Assembly: GCF_015546965.1 (NCBI RefSeq)
Contig: NZ_JADMUF010000006.1
Span: forward strand, 62,597-119,727
From: Collinsella aerofaciens
GTDB lineage: Bacteria; Actinomycetota; Coriobacteriia; Coriobacteriales; Coriobacteriaceae
Direction of reading: 5' to 3'
Length of the DNA stretch: 57,131 bases
Position numbers and translations under genes: made by a program. The notes under the pieces were generated by a model, which saw only the letters and a list, made by a program, of their open reading frames with translations, did not search any database and was not told the DNA's origin. Positions 43,607 through 51,783 of this stretch are shown here, piece by piece; the stretch's first letter is position 1; each line of letters starts with the position of its first letter.

Positions 43607-43645
43607 GTTGCGTTATATGAGCTAGATTCAGTCTCTGCAACTCTA

Positions 43646-43685
43646 GCAGAATACGACAAAAAGCAGCGCCTTTGTCACATTCTGC
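43646..43685. terminator. Imperfect hairpin in the divergent region
   Basis: GCAGAAT/ATTCTGC outer arms with GACAAA/TTTGTC inside resemble the GACAAAGGG terminator family. It lies between the MFS start and the MerR-like dyad. Confidence 0.45.
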
Positions 43686-43687
43686 GC

Positions 43688-43718
43688 TTGCCTGTATAGT
43701 CGCAATACAGGCGAAGAT
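43688..43718 (+). promoter_or_regulatory. MerR-like promoter dyad in front of the LpdD/IDI-like gene
   Basis: The 19-bp dyad CTGTATAGTCGCAATACAG (43692-43710) overlaps a TTGCCT -35-like box (43688). A 19-base spacer leads to GAAGAT. Long-spacer promoters with a central dyad are typical MerR targets. Nearly the same dyad occurs at 44854, before the permease gene. Confidence 0.55.
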
Positions 43719-43752
43719 GGTCTCGAGTAAACCGCGGGCGACAGGAGATCCC

Positions 43753-44700
43753 ATGGGTATGCACACGACAAAGGTTGCAGTGGGCGAGGGCAAGTTTACG
43801 CTCGAGGCCCAGTTGACGGTGACGCCGCGAGGCATGGTGGTGTACGCCTGCTCGCCGGAGTTCGCACATCTGGGCGCCACGGCGCAGGCCATTCCGCGAC
43901 CCGAGCCCGGACGCACGGCGACCGTGAGCATCTTGGCCGTTCCGTGCCATCGCGACGAGATCCCGGCGCACGACATTGCAGCGGCACTGGCCACGCGTTT
44001 TGGCGTGCCGGTGACCGCAAGCACGGGTTTTCATGTTGAGCAGGCGAGCAAGGACGATCTGCAGCGCGTGCTCAACACCACCAAGGAGCTCATCGCCGCG
44101 CTCGAAGAAACCGCAGCCCGCATATTGCGTGCCGGCTGGGACGAGGGCGGTGCGGGCGCCGAGGTCGTGGCGGTCGATGCCGCGACCGGCGAGGTGCTCA
44201 CTCCTGTCGATCGCATCAAAGCCCATACCGGCGAGGGCATTCTGCACCAAGCATTCCTGACGCTTCTGGTCGAGGGCCAGGGCGAAGACACTCGTCTGCT
44301 GCTCTGCCGCCGCAGTCCGCTCAAGCGCCTGTGGGGTGGGGTGCTGGCCGATAGCTGCGCCGGCCATCCGCTCCCGGGGGAGGACGTCGCCGCTGCGACG
44401 GTGCGTCGCATCAACGAAGAGCTTGGCATCACGCGCGAGCCCGGCGAGCTCAAGCACCTGGGGCACGTGGTGTACCGCGAGGATCACGGCGACGGCCGCT
44501 GCGAGTGCGAATGGTGCGAGGTCTATCTGGCTCGCGTCGAGCCGGGCGAGCTACATATCAACCAAGAGGAAATCTCGGAAGTACGCCGCGTGGCGCCCTC
44601 CGAGCTCGATGGCTACCTGCAAGGTCATCCCGAGCAGCTAGCCCCCTGGCTCCGCGAGGCTCTCAACGACCCAACCATCCGCACGGCCCTCGCGATGTGA
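43753..44700 (+). CDS. LpdD-like prFMN chaperone domain fused to an IDI-like Nudix domain
   Basis: The protein has 315 residues. Residues ~5-120 resemble the LpdD prenylated-flavin chaperone domain (HLGATAQAIPRP...TATVSILAVPCHRDE...STGFHVEQASKDDLQ). Residues ~135-310 align with type 1 isopentenyl-diphosphate isomerase: His158, His165 and His205 and Glu251 and Glu253 match the E. coli IDI metal ligands, and Tyr241 is kept. The catalytic Cys67 equivalent is Ala203 (SCAGHP instead of SVCGHP), with a Cys one position earlier. It may supply or hydrolyse dimethylallyl (pyro)phosphate for UbiX; this is inference. The start is ATG 43753 (GGAG upstream). UbiD and UbiX genes follow in the same cluster. 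Confidence 0.75.
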   Translation: MGMHTTKVAVGEGKFTLEAQLTVTPRGMVVYACSPEFAHLGATAQAIPRPEPGRTATVSILAVPCHRDEIPAHDIAAALATRFGVPVTASTGFHVEQASKDDLQRVLNTTKELIAALEETAARILRAGWDEGGAGAEVVAVDAATGEVLTPVDRIKAHTGEGILHQAFLTLLVEGQGEDTRLLLCRRSPLKRLWGGVLADSCAGHPLPGEDVAAATVRRINEELGITREPGELKHLGHVVYREDHGDGRCECEWCEVYLARVEPGELHINQEEISEVRRVAPSELDGYLQGHPEQLAPWLREALNDPTIRTALAM

Positions 44701-44811
44701 CAAAGGGACTGTTCCTTTGTCACATGGCACGGTTGACCGGCTGCCCAAACCGTCCCAACATTCGATGAAAATCTCGAAATCGAGGAAAACCGTCGAATGT
44801 TGGGACGGTTT
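44696..44811. terminator. Composite terminator repeat, copy 1
   Basis: TGTGACAAAGG (44696-44706) pairs with CCTTTGTCACA (44714-44724), and the gene's TGA stop is inside the left arm. A second inverted repeat, AAACCGTCCCAACATTCGA (44747-44765) with 44793-44811, follows. The same two-part unit is found at 49616-49730. Confidence 0.75.
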
Positions 44812-44849
44812 TCTGTCCAGGGAATCGCTTCCCATCCAAAAAATCTCGC

Positions 44850-44880
44850 TTGACTGTATTGTCACAACACAGCGCAACGT
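44850..44880 (+). promoter_or_regulatory. MerR-like promoter dyad in front of the anion permease gene
   Basis: CTGTATTGTCACAACACAG (44854-44872) matches the dyad at 43692 in 16 of 19 positions. It again overlaps a -35 box (TTGACT, 44850), with a poor -10 (CAACGT) 19 bases away. It lies about 90 bases before the permease ATG. Confidence 0.55.
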
Positions 44881-44963
44881 AAGGGGTGTCCAATAACGGG
44901 CGCCCCTTTTTAGCGGCAAGGCCGCTGTGAGTCCGGAGCGCCCCCAACAAGAAAGGTGGGGAG

Positions 44964-46421
44964 ATGGAAGCGGAAAAGAAGGCGTTTAAGATCACCAAGC
45001 GCGAAATTGGCTTTGTGCTGGGTATCGTTGTCTTTTTGCTGGTGAAGTTTCTTCCTTTGGCGGAGCTGAGCTCGACGGTCGAGCTCACGGTCGGCGGTCA
45101 GACCTGTCTGGCGCTGACGCTCGCCACGGTGGTGTTTTGGGCATGTGGCGTGGCACAGCCGGGCTTTGTGGGCCTGCTCTACTGCGCGCTGCTCGTCCTG
45201 TTTAAGGTGTGCGTGGACGACACGGGCGCCGCGAGCATTTCGGCGACGGTCGCCTCCACGTTTAGCTCGTGGACCAAGGCCACCATGTGGCTCGTCATCG
45301 GCGCCTACCTCATCGCCAGCGCGGTTAAGGAGTCGGGCCTGGGCGAGCGCATCGCCTACGCGTTCATGCTCAAGTTCGTGCGCGACGCCAAGTCGCTCAT
45401 CATCTCGATCTTCGCGCTCACCTTTGTGCTGTCGCTGCTGATCCCGCACCCGTTCCCCCGCGCCTTCCTCATCCTGGCCGTCGTCTCGGTCATCGCCGAG
45501 TCCGCCGGCTACGGTGATGACGACAAGGGCAAGCTCGGCTTCCTCGTGTTTGCCGCTGCCGCCCCGGGTTCCATGTTCTTCCTGACGGGCGACTCCACGC
45601 TCAACCCGCTCGTTGCGCAGTACAGCGCCGAGGCCGGCGGCATGAGCCCGTCCTTCGTCGACTGGTTCCTGTACATGAGCGTGCCTATGCTGGTCGCGCT
45701 GCTGTGCACCCTGTTCCTGGGCCTCTTCCTCTTTAAGCCCAGCAAGGAGCTCGTCTACGATCGCGAGCAGATCGTGGCCAAGCAGGCCGCGCTCGGCAAG
45801 CTCTCCGTCAAGGAGATCCGCACCATCGTGTGGCTTGTCATCGCCATCGCGCTGTGGCTCACCGTCTCGGGCGACTACATCGGCTGGGTTACCCTGGCCA
45901 TCGGCGTCGCGCTCGCCATGCCCCTCGTCGGTGAGGTCCTCACCCCCGCCAGCTGGAACGCCGTCGACATCAAGTCCCTCATGTTCCTGACGGCTGCCAT
46001 GGCCGTGGGCTCCGTGGGCGGTGCCACCGGCATGAACGCCTGGATCGCTGACGTCGTGCTCCCCAGCTCCGTGCCCGAGAACATCTTCCTGTTCGCCCTG
46101 CTCGTCGCCGCGCTCTCCATGATCATCCACATGTTCATGGGCTCGGTTATGGCTGTGCTCGGCGTGTGCGTACCGGCGTTCATCAGCTTTGCCGCTGGCT
46201 CCAGCGTGAGCCCGCTCGCCGTGGCGCTCATCGTCTTCACGTCCATCAACATCCACTACATCCTGCCGTTCCACAACCTGCCGATCCTCATTGGCGAGGG
46301 CAAGGACGCCGGTGGCTACACCTCCAAAGAGGCCATGCGCATGGGCATCCCGCTGACCGCGGTCGTCTTTATCGTCGTGCTGGTCGAGGCCGCCTGGTTC
46401 CACGTCTTCGGCCTGATGTAA
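44964..46421 (+). CDS. DASS/SLC13-family anion permease
   Basis: This 485-residue inner-membrane protein has about 12 hydrophobic segments. The family's paired helical hairpins are seen around VIGAYLIASAVKESGLGERIAYAF and LTAAMAVGSVGGATGMNAWIA, with FLTGDSTLNP in a re-entrant region. It should carry di- or tricarboxylates or aromatic acids with Na+ or by exchange. GGTGGGGAG lies before the ATG. It has a MerR-like dyad upstream and ends 150 bases before a UbiD-type decarboxylase, so an aromatic acid importer or substrate/product exchanger is the most likely role. Confidence 0.85.
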   Translation: MEAEKKAFKITKREIGFVLGIVVFLLVKFLPLAELSSTVELTVGGQTCLALTLATVVFWACGVAQPGFVGLLYCALLVLFKVCVDDTGAASISATVASTFSSWTKATMWLVIGAYLIASAVKESGLGERIAYAFMLKFVRDAKSLIISIFALTFVLSLLIPHPFPRAFLILAVVSVIAESAGYGDDDKGKLGFLVFAAAAPGSMFFLTGDSTLNPLVAQYSAEAGGMSPSFVDWFLYMSVPMLVALLCTLFLGLFLFKPSKELVYDREQIVAKQAALGKLSVKEIRTIVWLVIAIALWLTVSGDYIGWVTLAIGVALAMPLVGEVLTPASWNAVDIKSLMFLTAAMAVGSVGGATGMNAWIADVVLPSSVPENIFLFALLVAALSMIIHMFMGSVMAVLGVCVPAFISFAAGSSVSPLAVALIVFTSINIHYILPFHNLPILIGEGKDAGGYTSKEAMRMGIPLTAVVFIVVLVEAAWFHVFGLM

Positions 46422-46524
46422 GCAGCCGAGCGCTTTGGCTTGGACCATCACTCGGGCTTAGTTGAATGCTCGATTTGAGCCGGGCGCTCAATCAGTGAGC
46501 GCTCCGCCCCCAAACATAAACCAA

Positions 46525-46547
46525 CCCGGCGGCACTCCGTCGCCGGG
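46525..46547 (+). terminator. Hairpin in the ubiD leader
   Basis: CCCGGCG (46525-46531) and CGCCGGG (46541-46547) are followed by CTCTCTCC rather than T's. It lies in the 149-base gap between the permease and ubiD genes and may reduce read-through. Confidence 0.5.
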
Positions 46548-46570
46548 CTCTCTCCCGAAAGGAGCACGCT

Positions 46571-48058
46571 ATGTCCACTACCGATGCTTCCCAGATCCAC
46601 GACCTGCGTTCCGCGCTCGACTTCCTGCGCGAGATGCCGGGCCAGCTGCTCGAGACCGACACCCAGGTCGATCCCGATGCCGAGGTCTCGGGCGTCTACC
46701 GTCACGTCGGCGCCGGCGGCACCGTCATGCGCCCGACCAAAGAGGGTCCGGCCATGGTCTTCAACAACGTCAAGGGCTTTGACGACGCAAAGGTCTGCAT
46801 CGGCATGCTTGCCAGCCGCAAGCGCGTTGCCGCCCTGCTCGACCTGGACGAGGAGCACCTGGGCCTCGAGATCGGCAGGCGCTTCGAGAACCTGATCGCC
46901 CCCGAGCAGATCGCCGAGGGCAAGCACGTCGACTGCCAGGAGGTCGTGTACAAGGCGACCGACGAGGGCTTCGACCTGCGCAGGATCGTTCCCGCCCCCA
47001 CCAACACACCCGTCGATGGCGGCCCCTACATCACCATGGGCCTCGCCTACGGCACGAGCCCCGACGGCTCCCAGTCCGACGTGACCATCCACCGCTTCTC
47101 CTGCGTCGACAAGGACAAGCTCGCCATGTGGATCACCCCGGGCAGCCGTCACCTGGGTGCGTTCTTTGACGAGTACTGCCAGCGCGGCGAGGATATGCCC
47201 ATCTCCATCTCCATCGGCTTGGACCCCGCCGTGTACATGTGCTGCGGCTTCGAGGCTCCCACCACGCCGCTCGGCTTTAACGAGCTGCAGATCGCCGGCG
47301 CCCTGCGCGGCCATGCCGTCGAGCTCGCCGACTGCGTCACCGTTCCGCAGAAGTGCATCGCCAATGCCGAGTACGTGCTCGAGGGCTACCTCATGCACGA
47401 CGAGACCATCAACGAGGACGTCAACGGCCACGGCTATGCCATGCCCGAGTTCCCCGGCTACACCGGTGGCGCCAAGGTCTGCCCGGTGATCAAGATCACC
47501 GCCGTCACCACGCGCGTCAACCCCATCATGGAGAGCTGCATCGGTCCTTCGCACGAGCACGTGTCCATGGCCGGCATCCCCACCGAGGCTTCCATCTACA
47601 AGATGGTCGAGACCGCTATCCCGGGTCGTCTGCTCAACGTTCACGCTGCTCCCTGCGGTGGCGGCAAGTTCGTTGCCATCATGCAGTTCAAGAAGTCGAG
47701 CAAGAATGACGAGGGCCGCCAGCGCAACGCCGCCATGCTCGCCTTCTCGGCCTTCTCCGAGCTCAAGCATGTGATCCTGGTCGACGAGGATGTCGACATC
47801 TTCGACATGAGCGACGTGATGTGGGCCATGACCACGCGTTTCCAGGCCGACGTCGACCTCATCACCATCCCCGGCTGCCACTGCCACGTGCTCGATCCGT
47901 CCAACGACCCCGCGTTCGATCCTTCGATCCGCGAGCACGGCATCGCCTGCAAGGCCATCTTCGACTGCACGGTTCCGTTCAACCTCAAGAAGAACTTCAT
48001 CCGTTCGCAGTTCATGGAGATCGACATGGACAAGTGGGCCGCCGAGCTTGCTTTCTAG
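46571..48058 (+). CDS. lpdC: UbiD-family decarboxylase, LpdC (gallate decarboxylase)-like
   Basis: This 495-residue prFMN-dependent decarboxylase has segments that match Lactiplantibacillus LpdC as I recall it: GVYRHVGAGGTVMRPTKEGP, MVFNNVKGFDD, PTNTPVDGGPYIT, SDVTIHRFSC, GPSHEHVSMAGIPTEASI and LVDEDVDIFDM. Such enzymes non-oxidatively decarboxylate gallate or protocatechuate, giving pyrogallol or catechol. GAAAGGAGC precedes the ATG. ubiX follows after 33 bases, and the permease and an LpdD-like gene lie upstream. The exact substrate (gallate, protocatechuate, 4-hydroxybenzoate) is inferred only from similarity. Confidence 0.85.
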   Translation: MSTTDASQIHDLRSALDFLREMPGQLLETDTQVDPDAEVSGVYRHVGAGGTVMRPTKEGPAMVFNNVKGFDDAKVCIGMLASRKRVAALLDLDEEHLGLEIGRRFENLIAPEQIAEGKHVDCQEVVYKATDEGFDLRRIVPAPTNTPVDGGPYITMGLAYGTSPDGSQSDVTIHRFSCVDKDKLAMWITPGSRHLGAFFDEYCQRGEDMPISISIGLDPAVYMCCGFEAPTTPLGFNELQIAGALRGHAVELADCVTVPQKCIANAEYVLEGYLMHDETINEDVNGHGYAMPEFPGYTGGAKVCPVIKITAVTTRVNPIMESCIGPSHEHVSMAGIPTEASIYKMVETAIPGRLLNVHAAPCGGGKFVAIMQFKKSSKNDEGRQRNAAMLAFSAFSELKHVILVDEDVDIFDMSDVMWAMTTRFQADVDLITIPGCHCHVLDPSNDPAFDPSIREHGIACKAIFDCTVPFNLKKNFIRSQFMEIDMDKWAAELAF

Positions 48059-48091
48059 TAAGTAGCCCTGCCAAGTAACAAAGGAGTTGTC

Positions 48092-48670
48092 ATGTCCGAG
48101 TCTTCTGCCCGCCCCCGTCGCATTGTCGTTGGAGTTTCTGGTGCCAGTGGTGCCGCGCTGGGCCTCGAGTGCCTCAAGTGCCTGCGCCAGGTCGGCGCCG
48201 AGTCGGCGCTTGTCGTCACGCGCGGGGGAGAGATCACCATCGAGCAGGAGCTCGGCATGACGATCGACGAGTTTGCCGCTCACGCCGATGTGGTCTACGA
48301 CAACAAGAACATCGGCGCCGCCATCGCAAGCGGTACCTATCCGGTCGACGGCATGATTGTGGCGCCTTGCTCCATGAAGACGCTTGCCGGCATCGCGAGC
48401 GGCTACAGCGAAAACCTGTTGCTGCGCGCGGCCGACGTGCAGATGAAAGAGCAGCGCCGCCTGGTGCTTATGGTGCGCGAGACGCCCTTTAGCGCCATTC
48501 ATGTCGACAACATGGCGCGCCTGGCGCGCGTGCCGGGCGTCATGCTCATGCCGCCCATGCTCACGTTTTACAACGGCCCCGCCACGCTCGACGACGCGGT
48601 GCATCATATCGCCGCCAAGGCGCTCGAGGCCGTCGGCGTGACGTGCAAAAACTATAAGCGCTGGTCATAG
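48092..48670 (+). CDS. ubiX: UbiX/LpdB flavin prenyltransferase
   Basis: This 192-residue enzyme attaches a dimethylallyl group to FMN to make prFMN, the UbiD cofactor. It has the N-terminal FMN loop GVSGASGAALGL and conserved APCSMKTLAGIASGYSEN, LLRAADVQMKEQRRLVLMVRETPFS and MLPPM-like LMPPMLTFYNGP. AAAGGAG is placed upstream of the ATG. It lies 33 bases after the decarboxylase and is surely co-transcribed. UbiX uses dimethylallyl monophosphate (or pyrophosphate), which gives a rationale for the IDI-like domain in the same cluster. Confidence 0.92.
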   Translation: MSESSARPRRIVVGVSGASGAALGLECLKCLRQVGAESALVVTRGGEITIEQELGMTIDEFAAHADVVYDNKNIGAAIASGTYPVDGMIVAPCSMKTLAGIASGYSENLLLRAADVQMKEQRRLVLMVRETPFSAIHVDNMARLARVPGVMLMPPMLTFYNGPATLDDAVHHIAAKALEAVGVTCKNYKRWS

Positions 48671-48750
48671 GCGTATTTAGGGTAGGATACGAGTAGTGTT
48701 TGAGCCCGCTGCCCTTGTGGGCGGCGGGCTTTGGTGCGTCGGGAGGACCT

Positions 48751-49620
48751 ATGCAGACGGGCATGTATGCGATCAGCGAGATGGCGAGCTTGTTTAACGT
48801 TTCTCGCCAAACGCTCATCTATTACGACAAGATCGGCTTGTTTAAGCCCGCCGTGGTCAACGAAAAGGGCTATCGGTTCTATTCGCCTACGCAGATTCCG
48901 CTCATGCGTCTCATCTGCATGTTGCGCGACCTGGGGCTGGAGCTCGACGAGATTGACCGCCTGACTTCGACGTTCGACATCGGCGAGATGACCGAGCACC
49001 TGCGCTCGCGAGTGCAGGCGCTCGACGAGCAGATTGCCAGCCTTAAGGCCGAGCGCGCTAGCGTTCAGGAGCGTCTGAGCTTTTACGACGAGGCGGTTTA
49101 CTGGCGCGAGCGCGAGGGCAAGCCGGAGCTCAAGCAGTTCGAGCGTCGCTACGTGGTCTTTGAGGAGTTCCCTGCCGATATCGAGCGCGGCCGCTCGATG
49201 CTCCACCCCACGCTCATGCGGGCGATCTTATGCATGCGTGCGCTCACGGGCACACGCCCCATGCGCGGTTGGGGCGCCATGCTGCGTCGCGAGGCACTGC
49301 ATTCCGATGACCCTATCGCCGGTGCCGGCTCCTTTGCCGTGTTGCCACGCGGTGTCGAGCAGATGCTGCCGAGCGACCCTGACGAGCTGTCGGAAATTGG
49401 CGTGGAGGTGCTGCCCGAGTGCACATACCTGTGCATGAGCCGCTGGGGCATGCCGTACGAACCCGAGGGCATCCGCGCCATCGTCGCCTGCATGGACGAG
49501 CATGCGCTCCAGCCCATCGGCAACGCCTTCGACTTTTGCTACCTGGACACCACGAGCTACGACGAATCCCATCAAGAGGACTTCTGCTGCATCCAAATCC
49601 CCGTCGCCCTCCAAATGTGA
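48751..49620 (+). CDS. MerR-family regulator with a GyrI-like effector region
   Basis: This 289-residue regulator has a winged HTH at residues ~5-72 (YAISEMASLFNVSRQTLIYYDKIGLF), a dimerisation coiled coil (about 85-120) and a C-terminal ~160-residue effector region like those of BmrR/GyrI. GGAGG at 48742 favours ATG 48751. It begins 80 bases after ubiX. Two near-identical MerR-like dyads lie upstream of the LpdD/IDI-like and permease genes, so I infer that it activates this cluster in response to an aromatic compound. The TGA stop is inside the following hairpin. Confidence 0.8.
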   Translation: MQTGMYAISEMASLFNVSRQTLIYYDKIGLFKPAVVNEKGYRFYSPTQIPLMRLICMLRDLGLELDEIDRLTSTFDIGEMTEHLRSRVQALDEQIASLKAERASVQERLSFYDEAVYWREREGKPELKQFERRYVVFEEFPADIERGRSMLHPTLMRAILCMRALTGTRPMRGWGAMLRREALHSDDPIAGAGSFAVLPRGVEQMLPSDPDELSEIGVEVLPECTYLCMSRWGMPYEPEGIRAIVACMDEHALQPIGNAFDFCYLDTTSYDESHQEDFCCIQIPVALQM

Positions 49621-49730
49621 CAAAGGGACAGTCCCTTTGTCACATTCGCGGTGTGGATGCTGCCCAAACCGTCCCAACATTCGATGAAAATCTCAAAAAC
49701 GAGAAAAACCGTCGAATGTTGTGATGGTTT
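49616..49730. terminator. Composite terminator repeat, copy 2
   Basis: A perfect 13-bp stem, TGTGACAAAGGGA (49616-49628) and TCCCTTTGTCACA (49632-49644), overlaps the MerR gene stop codon. The following inverted repeat 49666-49684 / 49712-49730 matches the one at 44747-44811. Confidence 0.78.
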
Positions 49731-49815
49731 TCCTGTCTGTGCCGGCGAGCTCCAGCGCCGTCTGGGGGTATAAGGCTAGCAAGTGTTTATTTGCGAGGCC
49801 TAAGGGGCGCCCCGT

Positions 49816-50682
49816 ATGGATATCGATAACTTTGAATGGTGGTATAGCGAGGGCGAAGCTCCGGACGAGGAGTGGGACGAGCCCGCGCCGCCTGACGTGT
49901 CGAGCGACGAGGACGAGACCGGCAACGATGCCGTCGAGACGGACGCCGCTTCCGACTCCGCCGAACCCCTGACCTTTGAACAGGCCTGGGCCCAGGCCGA
50001 GGCCGACGAGGCTAAGGCCGATGCCACGGCCACACTGGGCGAGCCGGCGGACATGTCCATCTCGCCGGCCAAGACCCCGCAGCCGCGCCATAACATCGAC
50101 CCCGGCAGCACGGCATCCTTCAGCATACTCGACGTGCCCGCGCAGGGTGCTCAGGCGCCTGCGCCCACGCATCGCCCCGACCTAGCTCGCGAGGAAGACG
50201 CGGGCCGCCGCTCCCCGCTCGGCCCCATCCTCATCGCCTTCATGGCCGGCGTCATCGCTTGCTCGGCGATCGGAAATGTCTGGAGCCATGTGGAACAACA
50301 GCGCGAAGATGCCGCCAAGGTCGAGATGTCTGTCGAGCAATCGCTCAGCCGCACGCGCTCGGTGCATGTGTCGGTCGAGGTTAAGGACGGTGCGACATGG
50401 GATACCGCCCGCGGCGACAGCCAGATGCTCATCCACATCGTGGGCCGCACGCTCAAGGGGCAGGCGGTCGACGAGTATCAGTACGTCAACTCCGACGGCG
50501 ATGGCATCGAGCTCAAGCCCGGCGACTATGAGCTCACCGTCGATGAGCCTCCCGTCGCCACCGATGGCACGCGCTTCCGTGCCTCAAAGCGCATGGTGCC
50601 CGTGAGCTTTAACTCCCAAGCGCCCAATACGGTCGATTCCACGCCACAGGGTGGGTTCGATCTCTATGTGATCGCCCAATAG
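49816..50682 (+). CDS. Bitopic membrane protein with acidic cytoplasmic half (unknown function)
   Basis: The protein has 288 residues and no family was recognised. Residues 1-130 are very acidic and Asp/Glu/Ala-rich (EGEAPDEEWDEPAPPD). A membrane segment lies at about 137-155 (LGPILIAFMAGVIACSAIG). The remaining ~130 residues are likely outside the cell, with short beta-strand-like repeats (VHVSVEVKDG, YELTVDEPPV). It could be an envelope sensor or assembly factor. The ribosome site (AAGGGG) is weak. It lies between the composite terminator and an aldose-epimerase-like gene. Confidence 0.7.
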   Translation: MDIDNFEWWYSEGEAPDEEWDEPAPPDVSSDEDETGNDAVETDAASDSAEPLTFEQAWAQAEADEAKADATATLGEPADMSISPAKTPQPRHNIDPGSTASFSILDVPAQGAQAPAPTHRPDLAREEDAGRRSPLGPILIAFMAGVIACSAIGNVWSHVEQQREDAAKVEMSVEQSLSRTRSVHVSVEVKDGATWDTARGDSQMLIHIVGRTLKGQAVDEYQYVNSDGDGIELKPGDYELTVDEPPVATDGTRFRASKRMVPVSFNSQAPNTVDSTPQGGFDLYVIAQ

Positions 50683-50760
50683 CTGCGCCGCCGCCCCGCA
50701 CTGCTCCCAAGAGTGGGACAATGGCCCTCGGTATTATTGTTTACTTTTGGAGGAAGTAGC

Positions 50761-51654
50761 ATGTCCACCGTCACCACCATCAAGCGCGGCGGCCTCACCG
50801 CGGCCATCGATTCCATGGGTGCCCAGCTCACGAGCCTTGCCCTCAACGGCAACGAGTATCTGTGGCAGGGCGATCCCGCCTTTTGGGGCAAGCATGCGCC
50901 CATCCTGTTCCCCATCGTGGGCTCGCTGCGCAACAACACGGCGACATCTGCCGCCGGCACCTGCGAGATGGCGCGCCATGGCATCGCGCGCATCGTTGAG
51001 CACAAGCTGGTCGAGGTTTCGGAGGACGGCTCCTCGGTAACGTACGAGATCACCGATACGCCTGAGTCGCTCAAGGCTTTCCCCTACCACTTTAAGCTCA
51101 ACATGACCTATGCCCTGACCGGCGACGCCACGCTCACGCAGACCTTTGCCGTCACCAACACCGGCGACGTGGACCTGCCGTTCTCGGTGGGCGGCCACCC
51201 TGCATTTAACGTGCCCGCCCCCGGTGCCGAGGACGAGGCATTCGAGGATTACGAGCTGGCATTTACCGAGGCATGGACCAACGAGGCGCCCGTCATTACG
51301 CCCGATGGCCTCATGACGTTCGAGGGCAGCTACAAGGCTCCCGACAACTCGGACGTGCTGCCTATCACGCACCGCAGCTTCGATAACGACGCCATCATGT
51401 TCACCGACGTTCCCGGCTCCACGCTCACCCTGCGCGGACGCAAGTCGGGTCACGGCGTCAAGATCGACTTTGAGGGCTTTAAGTACATCGGCGTGTGGTC
51501 TGCCGCCAACGACGCCCCGTTTGTGGCGCTCGAGCCCTGGACCGGCCACACCACCATGGACACCGAGGACGACGTCTTTGAGCACAAGGTCAACACCATT
51601 ACTTTGGCACCGGGTGCCACCGATAAACGCAGCTTTAGCGTCACCCTGCTGTAG
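50761..51654 (+). CDS. Aldose 1-epimerase family protein
   Basis: This 297-residue galactose-mutarotase-fold protein has the N-terminal GAQLTSLALNGNEYLWQGDP, a central VGGHPAFNVP with the conserved His, and LEPWTGHTT at the end with the Glu/Trp-containing active-site segment. It resembles the LacX-like branch rather than GalM. It would interconvert sugar anomers or bind a hexose phosphate. GGAGGA lies before ATG 50761; earlier in-frame starts have no ribosome site. No sugar operon is next to it. Confidence 0.85.
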   Translation: MSTVTTIKRGGLTAAIDSMGAQLTSLALNGNEYLWQGDPAFWGKHAPILFPIVGSLRNNTATSAAGTCEMARHGIARIVEHKLVEVSEDGSSVTYEITDTPESLKAFPYHFKLNMTYALTGDATLTQTFAVTNTGDVDLPFSVGGHPAFNVPAPGAEDEAFEDYELAFTEAWTNEAPVITPDGLMTFEGSYKAPDNSDVLPITHRSFDNDAIMFTDVPGSTLTLRGRKSGHGVKIDFEGFKYIGVWSAANDAPFVALEPWTGHTTMDTEDDVFEHKVNTITLAPGATDKRSFSVTLL

Positions 51655-51663
51655 GGGTTCCGC

Positions 51664-51697
51664 GCCGCCCAGGGTGACATTTGTCATTCTGGGCGGC
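51664..51697 (+). terminator. Hairpin after the epimerase gene
   Basis: GCCGCCCAG / CTGGGCGGC arms contain an inner TGACA/TGTCA pair. It begins 9 bases after the stop codon. There is no T run. Confidence 0.65.
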
Positions 51698-51713
51698 ACC
51701 CGCTGACGGGGGG

Positions 51714-51783
51714 AGCTAATTTGGGACGGGGCTTTTTTGACTAGCATAAAAAGTAGTCAAAAAAGCCCCGTCCCAAATTAGCT
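51714..51783. terminator. Perfect 30-bp bidirectional hairpin
   Basis: Arms 51714-51743 and 51754-51783 are exactly complementary, with a 10-base loop. Each arm contains six consecutive T or A, so both strands have a terminator-like U tract. Confidence 0.85.
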
